From the NCBI GenBank assembly GCA_030248225.1, contig JASANE010012761.1:33077-97076 (forward strand): 64,000 bases of DNA, read 5' to 3'. This document shows positions 11,241-22,436 of the stretch, piece by piece; positions within the stretch are counted from its first letter, which is position 1, and each line of letters begins with the position of its first letter. The notes below the pieces were generated by a model. That model was not told the DNA's origin, did not search any database, and saw only the letters and a list, made by a program, of their open reading frames with translations. Source of the DNA: Trileptium ribeirensis. Lineage: Eukaryota; Nematoda; Enoplea; Enoplida; Thoracostomopsidae. Made by a program: the position numbers and the translations under genes.

Positions 11241-11311
11241 ATTATTCCAATACAATACACATTATGAATAATTATAATACATATTACACATTATAATCAG
11301 TATTGGAATAT
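11241..11311. repeat. AT-rich palindrome
   Basis: TATTCCAATAC near 11241 is matched by GTATTGGAATA near 11300. The sequence between is also partly self-complementary (ATTATGAATAATTATAAT). It can form a long AT cruciform; it may be a small MITE. Confidence 0.65.
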
Positions 11312-11319
11312 TTAAGAGC

Positions 11320-13037
11320 TGAGTAATATGACGCCTTCCATTGAACACTGATCTGAATCTTCTTTCCATAAATGCTGATGCATCCAATATCTCGGTGGGC
11401 GATGGTAGCCTGGAATGGCGGGAGGTCATTTCAGGGGCAGAAGTCCTCGCGTCTTGGAAGGATCCTCCCCAGTGGGTGCAAAGGACAGCTCTGTGTGCCA
11501 GGCCTTTAGCTAGTACAAGTACAATTCAGCAGGTGGGTAGGAACTTCAAGGGGGTGGCTTCGTGGTATTTTGGCCCAGTATTTGTTGTTGAACTATTTAT
11601 TGACTTCATACAAAGGACTTTGTACAAGTCAGAAAAAGGACTGCCGCTAGGTAGTGATCCCCCGATTTTTATTGGGACAATCTCCAAATTTACAACTGCA
11701 AAAAGGATTTTTTTAAACTTGCATACCAACTGACCTGATTTTTCCAATGCCTCAAATTCATCAATGCGGTTAAACTGATATATAAAATTCTATATTTATC
11801 GAGAAATTATTTTTCAAAAATTCGGGTAGCAAGGGAGGAATGCAAAACCCAAAAAATGCAGAAAAAATTTGTAAACTTAGGCCCGTAGCGTAGACTTGCG
11901 CAGCAGGTGGGCTGGATGCATATTTGGGGCGCGACATCTGTGAAATAGCAGACTGTAGCAAACCCTGGTGCCAAAATGCCGGCAGGCATAGCAAAATGCA
12001 GCGTCACGCTCGACTGAGTATTCCAACCAATTATATTTACTGAACCACTGCGGCTAAAATGAGCGGTTGTGATGATTTTTCGGATACTGAGTCAATTTTG
12101 GCTGTTTTTGGTTATCCCCGGAAATGTCATCTGGCAGTGCAATAGGGCGCGCTCTGGAAGAAGCAAGAGTAGCCCCTATCGGGCTGGCAATGGTGACTGC
12201 TTCATCATCGTTGCCTGGTGTTTCTGGTGATACTATGCTATATACTGGCCGACGGGGTTTCAGCTTGCTGAACAGTGTCAGTCATTTGCTGCTGCCGTGT
12301 GGCACTAGCCGAAGCCGTAGGGTTACGGATGACAAACTTATCCATAAGTAAACAAATAGCCGAAATGGAACCGAAATTTTCGCATAAATGGTTAAATAGT
12401 TCATATGATAGGCTAGTTTAGCGCTAACTCTTCGAGTGTCTGAAATATATGTAATATAATCAAAGTAAAAACACGGTGTAATACAGAAGAAGATAATGTA
12501 ATACATAGGGTAAATCCAGTTTTTGTGGAACTTATGATTTCTTGGCTATTTTCAAATTCTATTTTTTACAGCCTAATCTGTCAGTTCTCAGTCGGACGAA
12601 AATATTCGGCGGTCCCCGAAGCAGGGGGCCTCATTCAAACAAAGGGAGGGCCCCCCCCTGCTATAGATCGTAGCTACGGAGAATGTCTTTGTAACAGCCT
12701 CGGGGGTTAATTGAAAATATCTCTTTTATGGGGAATTTTCTTCCCCAGGTGTTATTACTCCTGGTTATGGTGATCAAAAAACTTATTTGCAGAATTATGA
12801 TGGCCATTGGTGTATAACGTTCACATGTTTTTAAACATCAATCTGATGTCCAGGACCATGTTAGCTTTATTACAGCCAACCGACATTTAGGTAGAACCTA
12901 ACCAAAACTAAAGTCCTAAGGGTCAAGCTTACTTTTTAGGTAACCTCAACCAAGTTGGGTGCAATACCTTCAACCGAAAATGGGGGCACCATTTGGCCCA
13001 ACACCCCCCACGAAAATATATACTTTAATTTTTTTAC
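11320..13037. other. Intergenic sequence without a supported gene
   Basis: A 130-codon frame at 11341-11733 lacks an ATG and has no recognised domain. A short ATG frame begins near 12060 (MSGCDDFSDTESILAVFGY) and stops after about 30 codons. G/C-run repeats sit at 12601-12660. The acidic start near 12060 resembles the opening of some transposon proteins, but nothing confirms this. Confidence 0.4.
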
Positions 13038-13294
13038 CTGCCGATAAACCAGTAGTCTAACATAGGCCAGTTATGGTTGTTTATATCATCTTCTGTAGTC
13101 GATACGTAAGTGCAACGTGGTCTTTCCGTTTTAGAAACTTGCCAGGTCCAACTAACCACTAGTGTTGAACACATGGCGATGAAAAACGCCGCCCAACAGC
13201 CGGTGGTGAACAGTTTTCCGGCCGGCAACGCCCGCAACTTGTCGGCCAGCCATATAACGTTTTCTGTCGTTGCCACATTCGCGAATGCCCTTGG
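13038..13294 (-). CDS. Candidate internal exon with one membrane segment (weak)
   Basis: The minus strand stays open from 13294 to a donor-like CAG|GTAAAA at 13038/13037. The encoded 85 residues include a hydrophobic stretch (AAFFIAMCSTLVVSW, about residues 35-50) preceded by a basic turn and followed by a polar tail. GC content is higher than in the flanks. The order F-x-x-x-T..., basic, W, membrane helix is loosely like the N-terminus of DEG/ENaC channels, but I do not see diagnostic motifs. No ATG and no clear acceptor were found, so it could be a chance frame or a pseudogene piece. Confidence 0.3.
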
Positions 13295-14018
13295 TCAGCA
13301 GATATAGGCCAACGTTCGGTCGGCCGTGGCCTATACGTGTACTATTTTTAGAGTAGAGTGATGTAAAGCGCAGTACTGGAGCTTTTCTCTGTATATATAA
13401 TCGCCTATAACCAACATTCGAGGATTTTTGTGCCGTCTAGACACTACATGCTTGTCAGAGGAGAGTATTATGCCCCCTAAGGCTACGAGCTCCCTTTGAG
13501 GAATTAGACCATTACCGCGTGGAGCTGGGCAGCTCGTCGTCCGTCGCGTGCCCACTGCGGCGTTTACTCGTTGAAAGACCCCCACATAGAAGTTGTGTCC
13601 CCAAATAACCTAGCCCACACCATCCAGTGGTATACGGTGTATCACCTACGCTACCATAATGAAACAGATGCTATATGCATAAACCTTATCAAACTAACTA
13701 TGACGTTCTACAACACAAGGAGTTGTTATTCAGTTTTACACGCTATGTCAGATACACCATACAAAAACAAATCTTTTAGAGATAGGCTGTTACTGACACT
13801 CTACAACATCTTAACAGAGTCCCTATACCATGATTAAATTAAATGGCCAAAAAAAAATATAGTTGCTGACAATCAGACAACCACTTATGTATACAATTTT
13901 TGAGATATCAATGGGGTCCCGTCTGTGCCTGCGAAACAACCTAACCGCGCTAACGCCTTATTGGGAGGGCTTACGACAGCCTTATATTTCAAAGAAATAA
14001 CCCGCTTTCCAAATATAT
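13295..14018. other. No recognised gene
   Basis: Two short frames (13331-13585 minus and 13571-13837 plus) have no recognisable motif. A CCGACGGACG-rich patch at 13470-13560 is GC-richer than the rest. Confidence 0.4.
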
Positions 14019-14850
14019 AGGGTGTCAAATAAGTAACGCTCTTAAAAGTTTTGCTGAGACTGACATAATATAATTACAATCCTCATACTTTCAGAAATTA
14101 TAACCGAACATATTATAAATATCTATGTATATCATGTCCGTACATCCACGTAATTTAGCTGATCGAAGAGTTACAATAGACTTACTGTATTCAAAAAACC
14201 AAAATAGTCATGAAGTTGTGCAACAATGATCCAGGCATTTGTCTTCAGACCCCACATATCGTAAAACCATTGTTTCAATTAACAAAAGCTTTGACCTACA
14301 GATTCCGTAGCTGAACTGTCCAGAAGAGGGAGACTACTAACTGCATCAGCCTCTGCTGCGATAGCTGATTTTTCCTATCATTCTGACCATGATCCGACAA
14401 AGTCAATTCGCCCTTGTGCTGTTGAAGCCGGCATCAGCAAATGGACCCTTTCCCAAATTGCTCAGTCCCCCTCTGAATTTAAAACCTTTTAGACTGACGT
14501 TAATATATGCTCAAAATGAGGTTGATTTTGATCACAGGGTTGAATTTTTGAAAAACGCCTACACGTCTCGGCGATGATCCAGACTTAGCTGACGATGTCA
14601 TTTGGTCCGATGCAAGCACTTTTAATCCTAAACCCCCACGCTAACCGGCATAATTGTGCTAATTGGCAAATAGAAAACCCTTATAACACTACCGATCCCC
14701 ATATGAATGTCCCTGGGTATGACAGTAAGGGTCGGTATGCGGTCTGGTGTATTTTTTGGATCGTTCTTTTTTCGTTGGTACTGTGAATGCAGTCCACTAT
14801 GTAATGATGCTGGGAAATACATTAATTCTTGAGTAAAAATATTCAACATT
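14019..14850 (+). pseudogene. Tc1/mariner-type transposase relic
   Basis: GGGTGTCAAATAAGTAACGC at 14019-14038 resembles a mariner-type terminal repeat. Downstream, broken frames give a helix-turn-helix-like start (RRVTIDLLYSKN near 14165), the linker LKPFRLTLIYAQNEVDFDHR (14489-14540), DVIWSDASTF around the second catalytic Asp (14594-14625), NRHNCANW (about 14647), NP and MN-PG (near 14705), and a terminal GTVNAVHYVMMLGN (14780-14820). The order and spacing match the DDE_3 superfamily. Multiple frame changes and stops show it is dead. The right terminal repeat was not found. Confidence 0.8.
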
Positions 14851-14868
14851 ATCAAATATTGAGAGGCT

Positions 14869-15220
14869 TCACTTTATGCAGAACGGCACACCCTTGCAAG
14901 TTTTACGATGGCTGTGCGCCGTTGGTTGTACGAAATCTAATGTACGTAATAATTGACTAAAGTGGTCTGCCCACCGTTCGATTATCTTTACGGGTTCGCT
15001 CAGCTGTTTTCCCGTCCTTATGTACGATGACGTCGCTAAGTACATTATTTTCTTACGTTCTGACAAGACCAAAAAAATTGGGTTTAGTCACGGACACATA
15101 CAACATACTTTTTTCTCTGGTTGAGCCCGCGCAGCGATTTGTGCTTCTTTTAACAGCGTTTCGGATAGTGCACCCCACCTATCGTGAACCTTTATTGTCT
15201 TCTTCCTGAGTTTAAAACTG
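14869..15220 (-). pseudogene. LINE (non-LTR) fragment, region before the RT core
   Basis: On the minus strand, DRWGALSETLLKEAQIAARA (about 15180-15120) and then, in another frame, GKQLSEPVKIIERWADHFSQLL (15020-14955) match the linker before the reverse transcriptase core in Jockey/CR1/I-type LINEs, where 'W' and 'RWAEHF..LL' are conserved. The RT core does not follow, so the fragment is truncated at about 14869. Confidence 0.65.
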
Positions 15221-15334
15221 ATTGCGTAGGGCTATACACAAGGACTGTGGCGGTATATCTGATTTGGACCGCTAGACAGTGTAACTCCTGAAGACATTTA
15301 TTAGTGTAAAATGTGACTGAATTAGAAAGCCGTG

Positions 15335-18270
15335 TAGTTAGCCCCTGTACTAGGACCAGTTCTGGCCCTAAGGGATTCCAGCTGCACCACCGTTTCCCCT
15401 AGAGTGGTGCCCGGACAACCCCGGCTTCCACGACTCCCCGGTGATCTACGCGATGACCTAAGGGAACCGCTTAGCTTAGCAGGCTGCCGGCGGGTTAACC
15501 AGGGTGTTCGGCCTGGCCCCTATTTTGGCCCACGTATCTAATGGTACGGAGGTCCCCTTGAGGGAGAGTCAGCCCCTAGGCCTGCTCACAGGTAATAAGG
15601 CTGACTCGCCTTTCCCTCGATTCTACTTAAATCCTTAATGGGGGCGATGGGGGCGCGACTTCTTGTTGTAGTCTGGTACACGGGAGCCTAGATCCGACGA
15701 TAAATTCTGAGGGTTTGACAAGAAGTTTTTTGCTAAACTGATAGCTCGAGGGAACACCTGGAGATCCATCCACAGGGTCCCTACCTAGCTGGAATAAAGT
15801 TGATCATAGCCGAGCACCAACTACCAAACGAGTCTAACTATGAACTTCAAGACTAAACCAACAATTGGATTTGTCATTCGCCGCTGCGGCGGAGCCTTAA
15901 CGGATGGCGTAATTTCCTCGCCAACTTAGGAGAGCCTTACATGACCTAGGCACAGTAGGTCCTATAGACTTAGATTTAGCCTCAGGTTCACTCTAGATTG
16001 TTATTATTTAGAACGTGGGTTAATCACTACGCGGAACAAGTATCGCCGACTATAGATAGCACACTCCAACACTTTATTTAGATGAATTGCAAGTTATGAC
16101 ATTCCAATAACCAATATGATTTATATACAACAAAATGTATGGGTACCTCGCAGGGCACCCCGTGATATACTTAGGTACCGAACGGGTGATGTGAATCCTG
16201 ATTAAACCCCGCGTAAAAATCGATTCAGCTTATGCCCACATTTTGTACCCTGTGGTCTGTCTTACCCGCCTGGCAGGACGCTGAAATGAAGTTTCCTGGC
16301 CGACCGTTTGGTGACTTTGCCTATGAAAACACTCTGGACTCTCAGGCATCCTCTTGTCATTGCACTTTTTCTCTGTACTCCATCCTTGTGCCGTTCGTTA
16401 TTTTGAGGCCGGACGTCAGCTGCTGGTTACTTGCAATGAAAGTTTGTCCTCAACCTCTGCGTGCGCCAGGGTCAGATAGAAAGCGGGGGCCTCGTCAAAA
16501 GAGGGAGGCGCTGCCGCGCCTCCCGAACATTGTTTGCCTTGTGAAAATTTTGAATTTATAACTTGACATGAAAACGGGGTGCTATGCCGAAACCCACCGT
16601 GTCTAAACGGTTTATGGGTCCGCGCCGATAACTTTCCCTTCGCTGAAAAGTTGCGGGAGACAGTTACTTTGTGTCCTTCTCAGGGTCGTCGCTCGATTAA
16701 CGGGTGCGAGCACCAGAATTTCCTTAAGATTTAGCTCGACTATACGTGGCAGCTGACTCCGTCTCATTTGCTAATTTGTTAAGCGCTCCTCCAAATGCCT
16801 TTGATTGAAACGGAGGTCCGCAGTCATTTGCAAGCGTGGGTAGAGCGCACGCTGCTGCACCCTCGACGAATTTCGTAGTTTGAGAACCCAAAGGACGGCA
16901 GTGATGGTTTTAAGTTTGGAAACGCGTCGGATACCCCTGCATGGTTAGAATAGGGGATTCGCAAAACCGTGAGAAGTGGGGAAAACAACGCACGAAAGGT
17001 CCTGATACGTCGCTCCCTATGGGGCAACCGCATCGACCCATCGATAGTTGTTACATTGTTAAAATTGCATGACAGGGTGCTCTACCGTGTCTAAACGGCC
17101 TGAGACCCGTCTGTATTTTGGGTTGGACGATAGAATTTTCATTGAAACGAAAACAAATCTCAGAGTGGAAGCTCGAACTTCTGGGGCTAGCGTCAGGGGT
17201 TCCGTTCTTAATTTTTTCAAAATGCTCCACGCGTGCAAGTGACTGCGTCCGTCCCGAGTGGACCTCTCTCTTTTTCCCCAATACTGGGTCTTTAAGTCGT
17301 GTGACCTGGGGTTGTTCTTGCCGATTTCCCTATAACTTAGACTCGACTCAAGCTGTGGAAGTTAACGCGGAATGGAGCACGAGTCAAAAGAAGCTCCAGG
17401 GTCTCTCGAAGGTCGTTTGAAAAATTAGAATTTTTTATAGTACCGATTTGTGGCGGGATCTTGAACTGCTTGATGAAAATTATTACAGTCTTCTACCGTG
17501 TCTAAACGGCCTGGAAGACTGTGTGGTTTAGAAGACTCAACCGGGGCCGATCAGCTGAAACGCTCAGGGATCAAATGCTCGTAATTTTGACGGGTTACCC
17601 TAGCACGGATTCTCATGTGCTCAAACTATCCGCTGTCTCAGCGGTTGCCTCCAGGTCAACACGCTATTAATCTTTAATTCCACACCTAAATTCAAAACCT
17701 TGCTTCGAGACCTAAATTCAAAACCTTACCCATCCCGCGTGATTTTCTATTCCCCGTTCACATCACTAATCAGTTTTCGCCCCCCGGGTCCAAAACGAAA
17801 AATGGCGACCCGGCGAGCGGGGAACCAGTCGAGATTTAAGATTTTCCTAACAACTTTAGCGGGCGCTTTGCTCAGCTGCGTTGGGACCGCACTTACGGGT
17901 GCGATGGGCATCCGCCGGACGCGCCAGCACCCGCAAGGGCGACCCCTGCTAGTTAATTTCGAAACATATAAAACTCACCAGGGGCGACTCCGTCCCGTTT
18001 TTACACGGTAGGAGACACCCCTGGGCAAATAAAAGAAAACCAAAACGAAAGCCCAAAATTTGAAAACAGCAAAAACAAAAGGCGACAACCGCCTGCAGAA
18101 GAAAACCGCCTCCTTTAGAGCGGTATCTCTCGACTGGTCCCGACGCTGCGTCGAGCCATTTCCTTTTATACCAGTGGCTCTACCCCCGTAAAAATCTGGG
18201 TTCCCTTAGTTGTCTTGGCCTAGCTCCCAAATTTGAAAATTTAAAATCTACGATCGCCCATATAGAAAAC
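15335..18270. other. GC-rich block of unknown origin
   Basis: GC content rises sharply relative to the AT-rich flanks, with many CpGs. No conserved protein is visible; the longest frames are 16232-16561, 17118-17420 and 17700-18011 on +. It includes self-complementary patches, a 17-bp direct duplication (CCTAAATTCAAAACCTT at 17685 and 17711), and the diverged long repeats described separately. It could be the untranslated part of a retroelement, spacer DNA of a multicopy RNA locus, or transferred DNA. I do not recognise rRNA, tRNA or known snRNA sequence in it. Confidence 0.5.
16560..17640 (+). repeat. Three diverged long repeats with a conserved hairpin core
   Basis: CCGTGTCTAAACGG occurs at 16597-16610, 17085-17098 and 17496-17509 (488 and 411 bp apart). 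The last two extend to CTACCGTGTCTAAACGGCC. The core can fold (CCGT/ACGG around GTCTAA). Downstream matches CTCAGGG-n-GCTCG-n-CGGGT-n-AGCAC at 16678 and 17560, and TTAGA-CTCGAC at 16729 and 17336, show the units are homologous but heavily diverged. A fourth, inverted core with changes (CCGTTTTTACACGG) lies at 17995-18008. Confidence 0.75.
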
Positions 18271-18424
18271 ATAACTATAATAACAATTATACACAAAACA
18301 TTTTGCAAAACTGGGACACATAAAGCAACTGTCCATCGCTGTGTAATCGCCGCTGGTCGGCTGTAGCAACATCGGTTTCAATTGCCTGTGAGCTGGGCGC
18401 GACAAATGGTGTAAACAACCTAAA

Positions 18425-18508
18425 CCTCGCGCTGGTGGGCGCGAGGCTCTCTGTAAGCTGTAGCAATACGTAAAATGCCATCCTACTTCGTTCAGTTACG
18501 TATTGCTA
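18425..18508. repeat. Two perfect hairpins
   Basis: CCTCGCGC-TGGTGG-GCGCGAGG at 18425-18446 is a perfect 8-bp stem. TAGCAATACGTA at 18463-18474 pairs perfectly with TACGTATTGCTA at 18497-18508. They lie just outside the GC-rich block in a moderately GC-rich, promoter-like stretch, but no gene start is identified downstream. Confidence 0.8.
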
Positions 18509-21064
18509 GCAGTACATAACAGCGCACACTGGCAACTACCGTCTAGTAGCATATTATGCCGTGGCAGTATCGCTTATCTTAACTGCCGACGCACAAGTAC
18601 AAACTAGCAAAAATACATTGCAAACAGGCAAAGTAACGAATATTATATGCGCTGTGAGTGTGCAGTGCGAGTGACCTTGGGTTTAGTTAATAGCACGGAT
18701 AGTTAACGACAGCAAAGAATTTATATTTGACCTTTTCAAACGTCTAGGCAGGCATATTGCCTACACAACCAAATCGATCTCAGCGTACACAAATGCATCG
18801 AATTACTGGAATGGAAATGAAAGGTGTGAAAATGTGAACATAAATAGTCACAGACTGTGTGTGTGCAAAATATGTTAATATATATTAAAAGTGTGGTTTC
18901 CTTTCCGTAATGACGTCGATATAAAATCTAAAGGAGAAAATTTTTTAATTTTTACAAAGGACCAAGCACAATATTTTTTCTCTGTGTAGCTTTTTATAGC
19001 ATATTTGTGCTCATGTCTGAACAAAGCCGTTAATTTGTACATTTATCCAAACCTTTAGCCAAGCGCCTCGTCTTCTAATTATTGACGCGCATCCATGGAT
19101 TAACGAGATTCCTACTATCACTATCTACTGTCTAGCGAAAAACAGCGGTGTTGACGGGCACAGCAAAGTCGGCGGAAGAAGACACTTACATATTTGGAAT
19201 TCAATGTTACATGCATCATTCTGTGTAGTGGCTACTCGTTGTTGAATTACTGCTAGTATTCGTTTTAAAATTATGACCAGTTACTAGTAGCTTTATATAC
19301 TATATATATCAGTTCATTTACATTATCGTTTAAAAAAGCATGTCGATCTGTAATTTTTATTTAGCAAGATATTCATTTTGGTCTGTATTTCGAGTGGACA
19401 GTGCAAAGTCCTGTGTACCAGGGTTAGGTTGAGCGGTAGGTGACAGACAATGTTGCTGTTGTAGTGTTTTACAAAGATTTGTGAATTCTTGAACACTTGC
19501 ACCAGAAAACAATTTTTAGTATATGTTCAAGATTATAATAGTATTAAATTTTGTTACCGCCACCATTTACCGTAGGTTATCAGACTGAAGTAAATCCACA
19601 CATAGCCGACTGATCACAGATGAAGCCGAGCTACCATCATCATAACATGGATGTTGTAAACTGTTACCCATTGTTAGTACGTTGCGGAATCAAGCAGGAG
19701 ACGAATCAACAGTGGTACCGGTATATTTTTAAACACTGCCATTTTTATATCACGACGTATTTGGCATTTATATGCACTGACCCGACGTCGATATATATAA
19801 ACTTCCTATATGCAGTTTTATATCCGTTGATAGCATGACGTCAAAGAAGGTTGTTTGACATCGCTCAGGTCCAGTGACCAGCAGGTCTACGAAGTGACTC
19901 CTCGCTGACCAGTTACACCTATATATGCCAGTGATACCTACACGCCGATAGTAAGCTTACCGTTTACTACATTTCACTCCACTTTTCACCTCTTATAATA
20001 CATTTTTTGATAGCCAATTGCTTTAAATCAGCATCAATTCGATTGTAGCGCAGCCTTCTGAATGAAATTGGCCATGACTACACACATATATAATAGATTT
20101 TATTTCGATTTAGTTGACATTTTGCGTTAAATATCCAGCGTTATTGTCTTTCTACCCTGAATATATTTACACAACGAAATTCTATTTCTAGCCATAGGTA
20201 GGCTGAAGTATAATGATTTTTATACAAGGATAAAACTAGGCAAATATTATTTGAATTGAACAACTAAACAGAAACGAAATAACTACAACGCCGCGCTCTC
20301 TATTGTAAACTGTGTGCTCGGTGTGTCTGTGTGCAACTGCAAATTTTTGCTTTTCGCTGGTATTTGTTGGTACACTTAGACAAATATAAAATGGTGCGCG
20401 CTTACACACATTTACTATTATTATTCATTGTGTGCTGTACAGACACGATAATACAGTTCAGGTGGTTCTTCTGTCTTTATAATACGAGTTGAACGTAGAC
20501 TAAATGCAAAACAATTTATATGGCTCGGCTGTATTATTAGAAATGTGTATATTTTCCCAAAATTTACACCGCAAAAGTAAATACTCACAACTCGAACGTA
20601 TAATAGTTGTGTTCGAGATAAGTCACGACTCCAAAACTGTTGTTTTCTTTAATAGTGTCGATGAAAAAGTAGGAGCATTTTATAGAAATGAGAAACAGAG
20701 TTTGAACTGGTAGAACTGAATCGTAGGAACAAATAATTGTCACAGTAAAGTACAAAACCAAAGCTATGGTGTTAACAACAAAGTTAAATTCAAGCATTAA
20801 TTATAACTAATGATCTTGAAGGTGCTATACTAAATTTGTTGCAGCAGGGTCGATGGTAGCCAGTTATTTAGGTTAGTGTTAGTTTAGTTAGTTTAATTCT
20901 GGGTGAAGGCTGTAAGTTATGTGCGGGTGATATCGTTATCAAAACCACTAGGTAAGTTCATTATATATAACCCTTACGCTAAAATTATGTTTGGGGTTGC
21001 TCCTTTTCCTCGACACAAACTGTTAGTTGGTAAAGATATGAAACGTTTACGCGTCTGTGAAAAT
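18509..21064. other. AT-rich intergenic sequence, no gene recognised
   Basis: Only short frames without motifs (for example 19620-19838 and 20504-20713). No splice-supported exon was found. Confidence 0.5.
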
Positions 21065-21475
21065 CATGTCAAGGATCGACTATTGTAATGCGCTGCTTCA
21101 CAGTGTGCCAGTCGAACGTCTACACCCTTCACCGCTGTCAGCATTGTAACCGGTACACATCGACGGGATCATGTCTGCGCCAACTGCATTGGCTGCCCCT
21201 GGACCAACGAATCAAACACAAGATCCTCCCGATCATCCGCAACGCAATAGCAGACCCCGACACACCTGACCGAGAATCTCCAATTTTCAACATCAAGACT
21301 GGCTAATGAACGAATATTGCTAATTGATGTGCCGAAACCAAACATTTGCGTTTGTTGGACCACCCGCATGAAACAATCTGCCATCTGAAATTCGAAGCCA
21401 ATCTCTGCGTGCTGCCTAATATAAGTCTAAGTTGAAAACTTTCTTATTTCCTAGAAACTTATTATTATACTCGTT
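21065..21475 (+). pseudogene. LINE (CR1/L2-like) 3' end fragment
   Basis: In three frames the + strand gives SRIDYCNALLHSVP (near 21070), LRQLHWLPLDQRIKHKIL (21178-21230), then FAFVGPPA-NNLPSEIR (21348-21400) and KLKTFLF (about 21435). These are, in order, the conserved C-terminal landmarks of CR1/L2-type LINE reverse transcriptases. Stops and frame changes make it a relic; 5' truncation is typical for LINEs. Confidence 0.85.
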
Positions 21476-22171
21476 ATTTCGCTATATTCGAATTCTTTGG
21501 CGCTTTTGCAACGCCTTGTGCGAAAATAGAGCGGTATAGATGCATTATTATTTACGGCCGTAACAAACTCTGACGCCGCGCCGCTAAGTTCGCACCGCTT
21601 GGCGAGGTTCCTGAGCGATATAAGCAACTATAGCTGTTTTATTAAGCTTATAGTTCCTAGTGAGCACAGGTCGCACCCAAATGATCAATACTCAGCTCAC
21701 CGTGGCGGAAAACCTTTTTAACATTATACCAAACATTAAATTACCGTAAAGTATCAAAGATACGTATTCCTTATATGAAATACGAATCTTGACAAGGTAC
21801 AGAATCATGCCCCAAGACATTGACGCTCGGGTCCGATTCTAAATAGGGCTCGCAATCCTTAAACCCGCAATCCTTAAACCGGCATCATGAGTTACTAATT
21901 ATAATATTCCTTAATTTGAAAAAAAAAACAATTTGAAACTTGCTTCAAAAATAGTAATTTTATATTTTTCATGAATGGATTACTGCGCACTTAATAGTGT
22001 AGTGTTAGACAAAGTTTTGTTGTGTCGGCGAATTCCTGCAGGATCATGCGGCTGGAAATTTCGTACGACAACAACTAAGCCATTACAATGTTGTTGCTTT
22101 CTTGCTTAGTGAATCTTGCAAAGCGAGCGAACAACAACGCACGTAAAATCGTAAAATACACAACAAAATTT
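21476..22171. other. No recognised gene
   Basis: AT-rich. It contains a 16-bp tandem duplication (CGCAATCCTTAAACC near 21848 and 21863). Confidence 0.4.
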
Positions 22172-22436
22172 AGGTACATTCACAACGTCAAAATGTTTGC
22201 TGAAATTTGGAGCTCATTGCTTTGATCAAAATTTAGAAAATTTCTTCACTTTTAAGGTCAATTTGAACACGTGAACAATGTTCAAACTTTTATAGCAATG
22301 AAGGAACAGAATTTGAACTCAAATTTTGGAACATTGTGATTTGCCATATTTTTTTATTACAATGTACTATCAAATATTGAACAAATTTTGAACTCAAAAT
22401 TCGAGCAGAGTTTCACGTGTGAACACACCTTCAGTC
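22172..22436. mobile_element. MITE (GTTCACACG..TTTTTGCTC family), older copy
   Basis: The left end ACATTCACAACGTCAAAATG..GCTGAAATTTG and the right end, reverse-complemented, GGTGTGTTCACACGTGAAAC..GCTCGAATTTTG, are inverted matches. The same terminal design occurs in a shorter copy at 55033-55181. Interior non-coding. Confidence 0.55.

Noticed and set aside
15335..18270. GC-rich block as rRNA genes
   Set aside because: No recognisable conserved 18S, 5.8S or 28S segments were found on either strand.
18540..18575. GTGGCAGTATCG resembling the start of U4 snRNA
   Set aside because: Only 12 bases match; the following stem and Sm site are absent.
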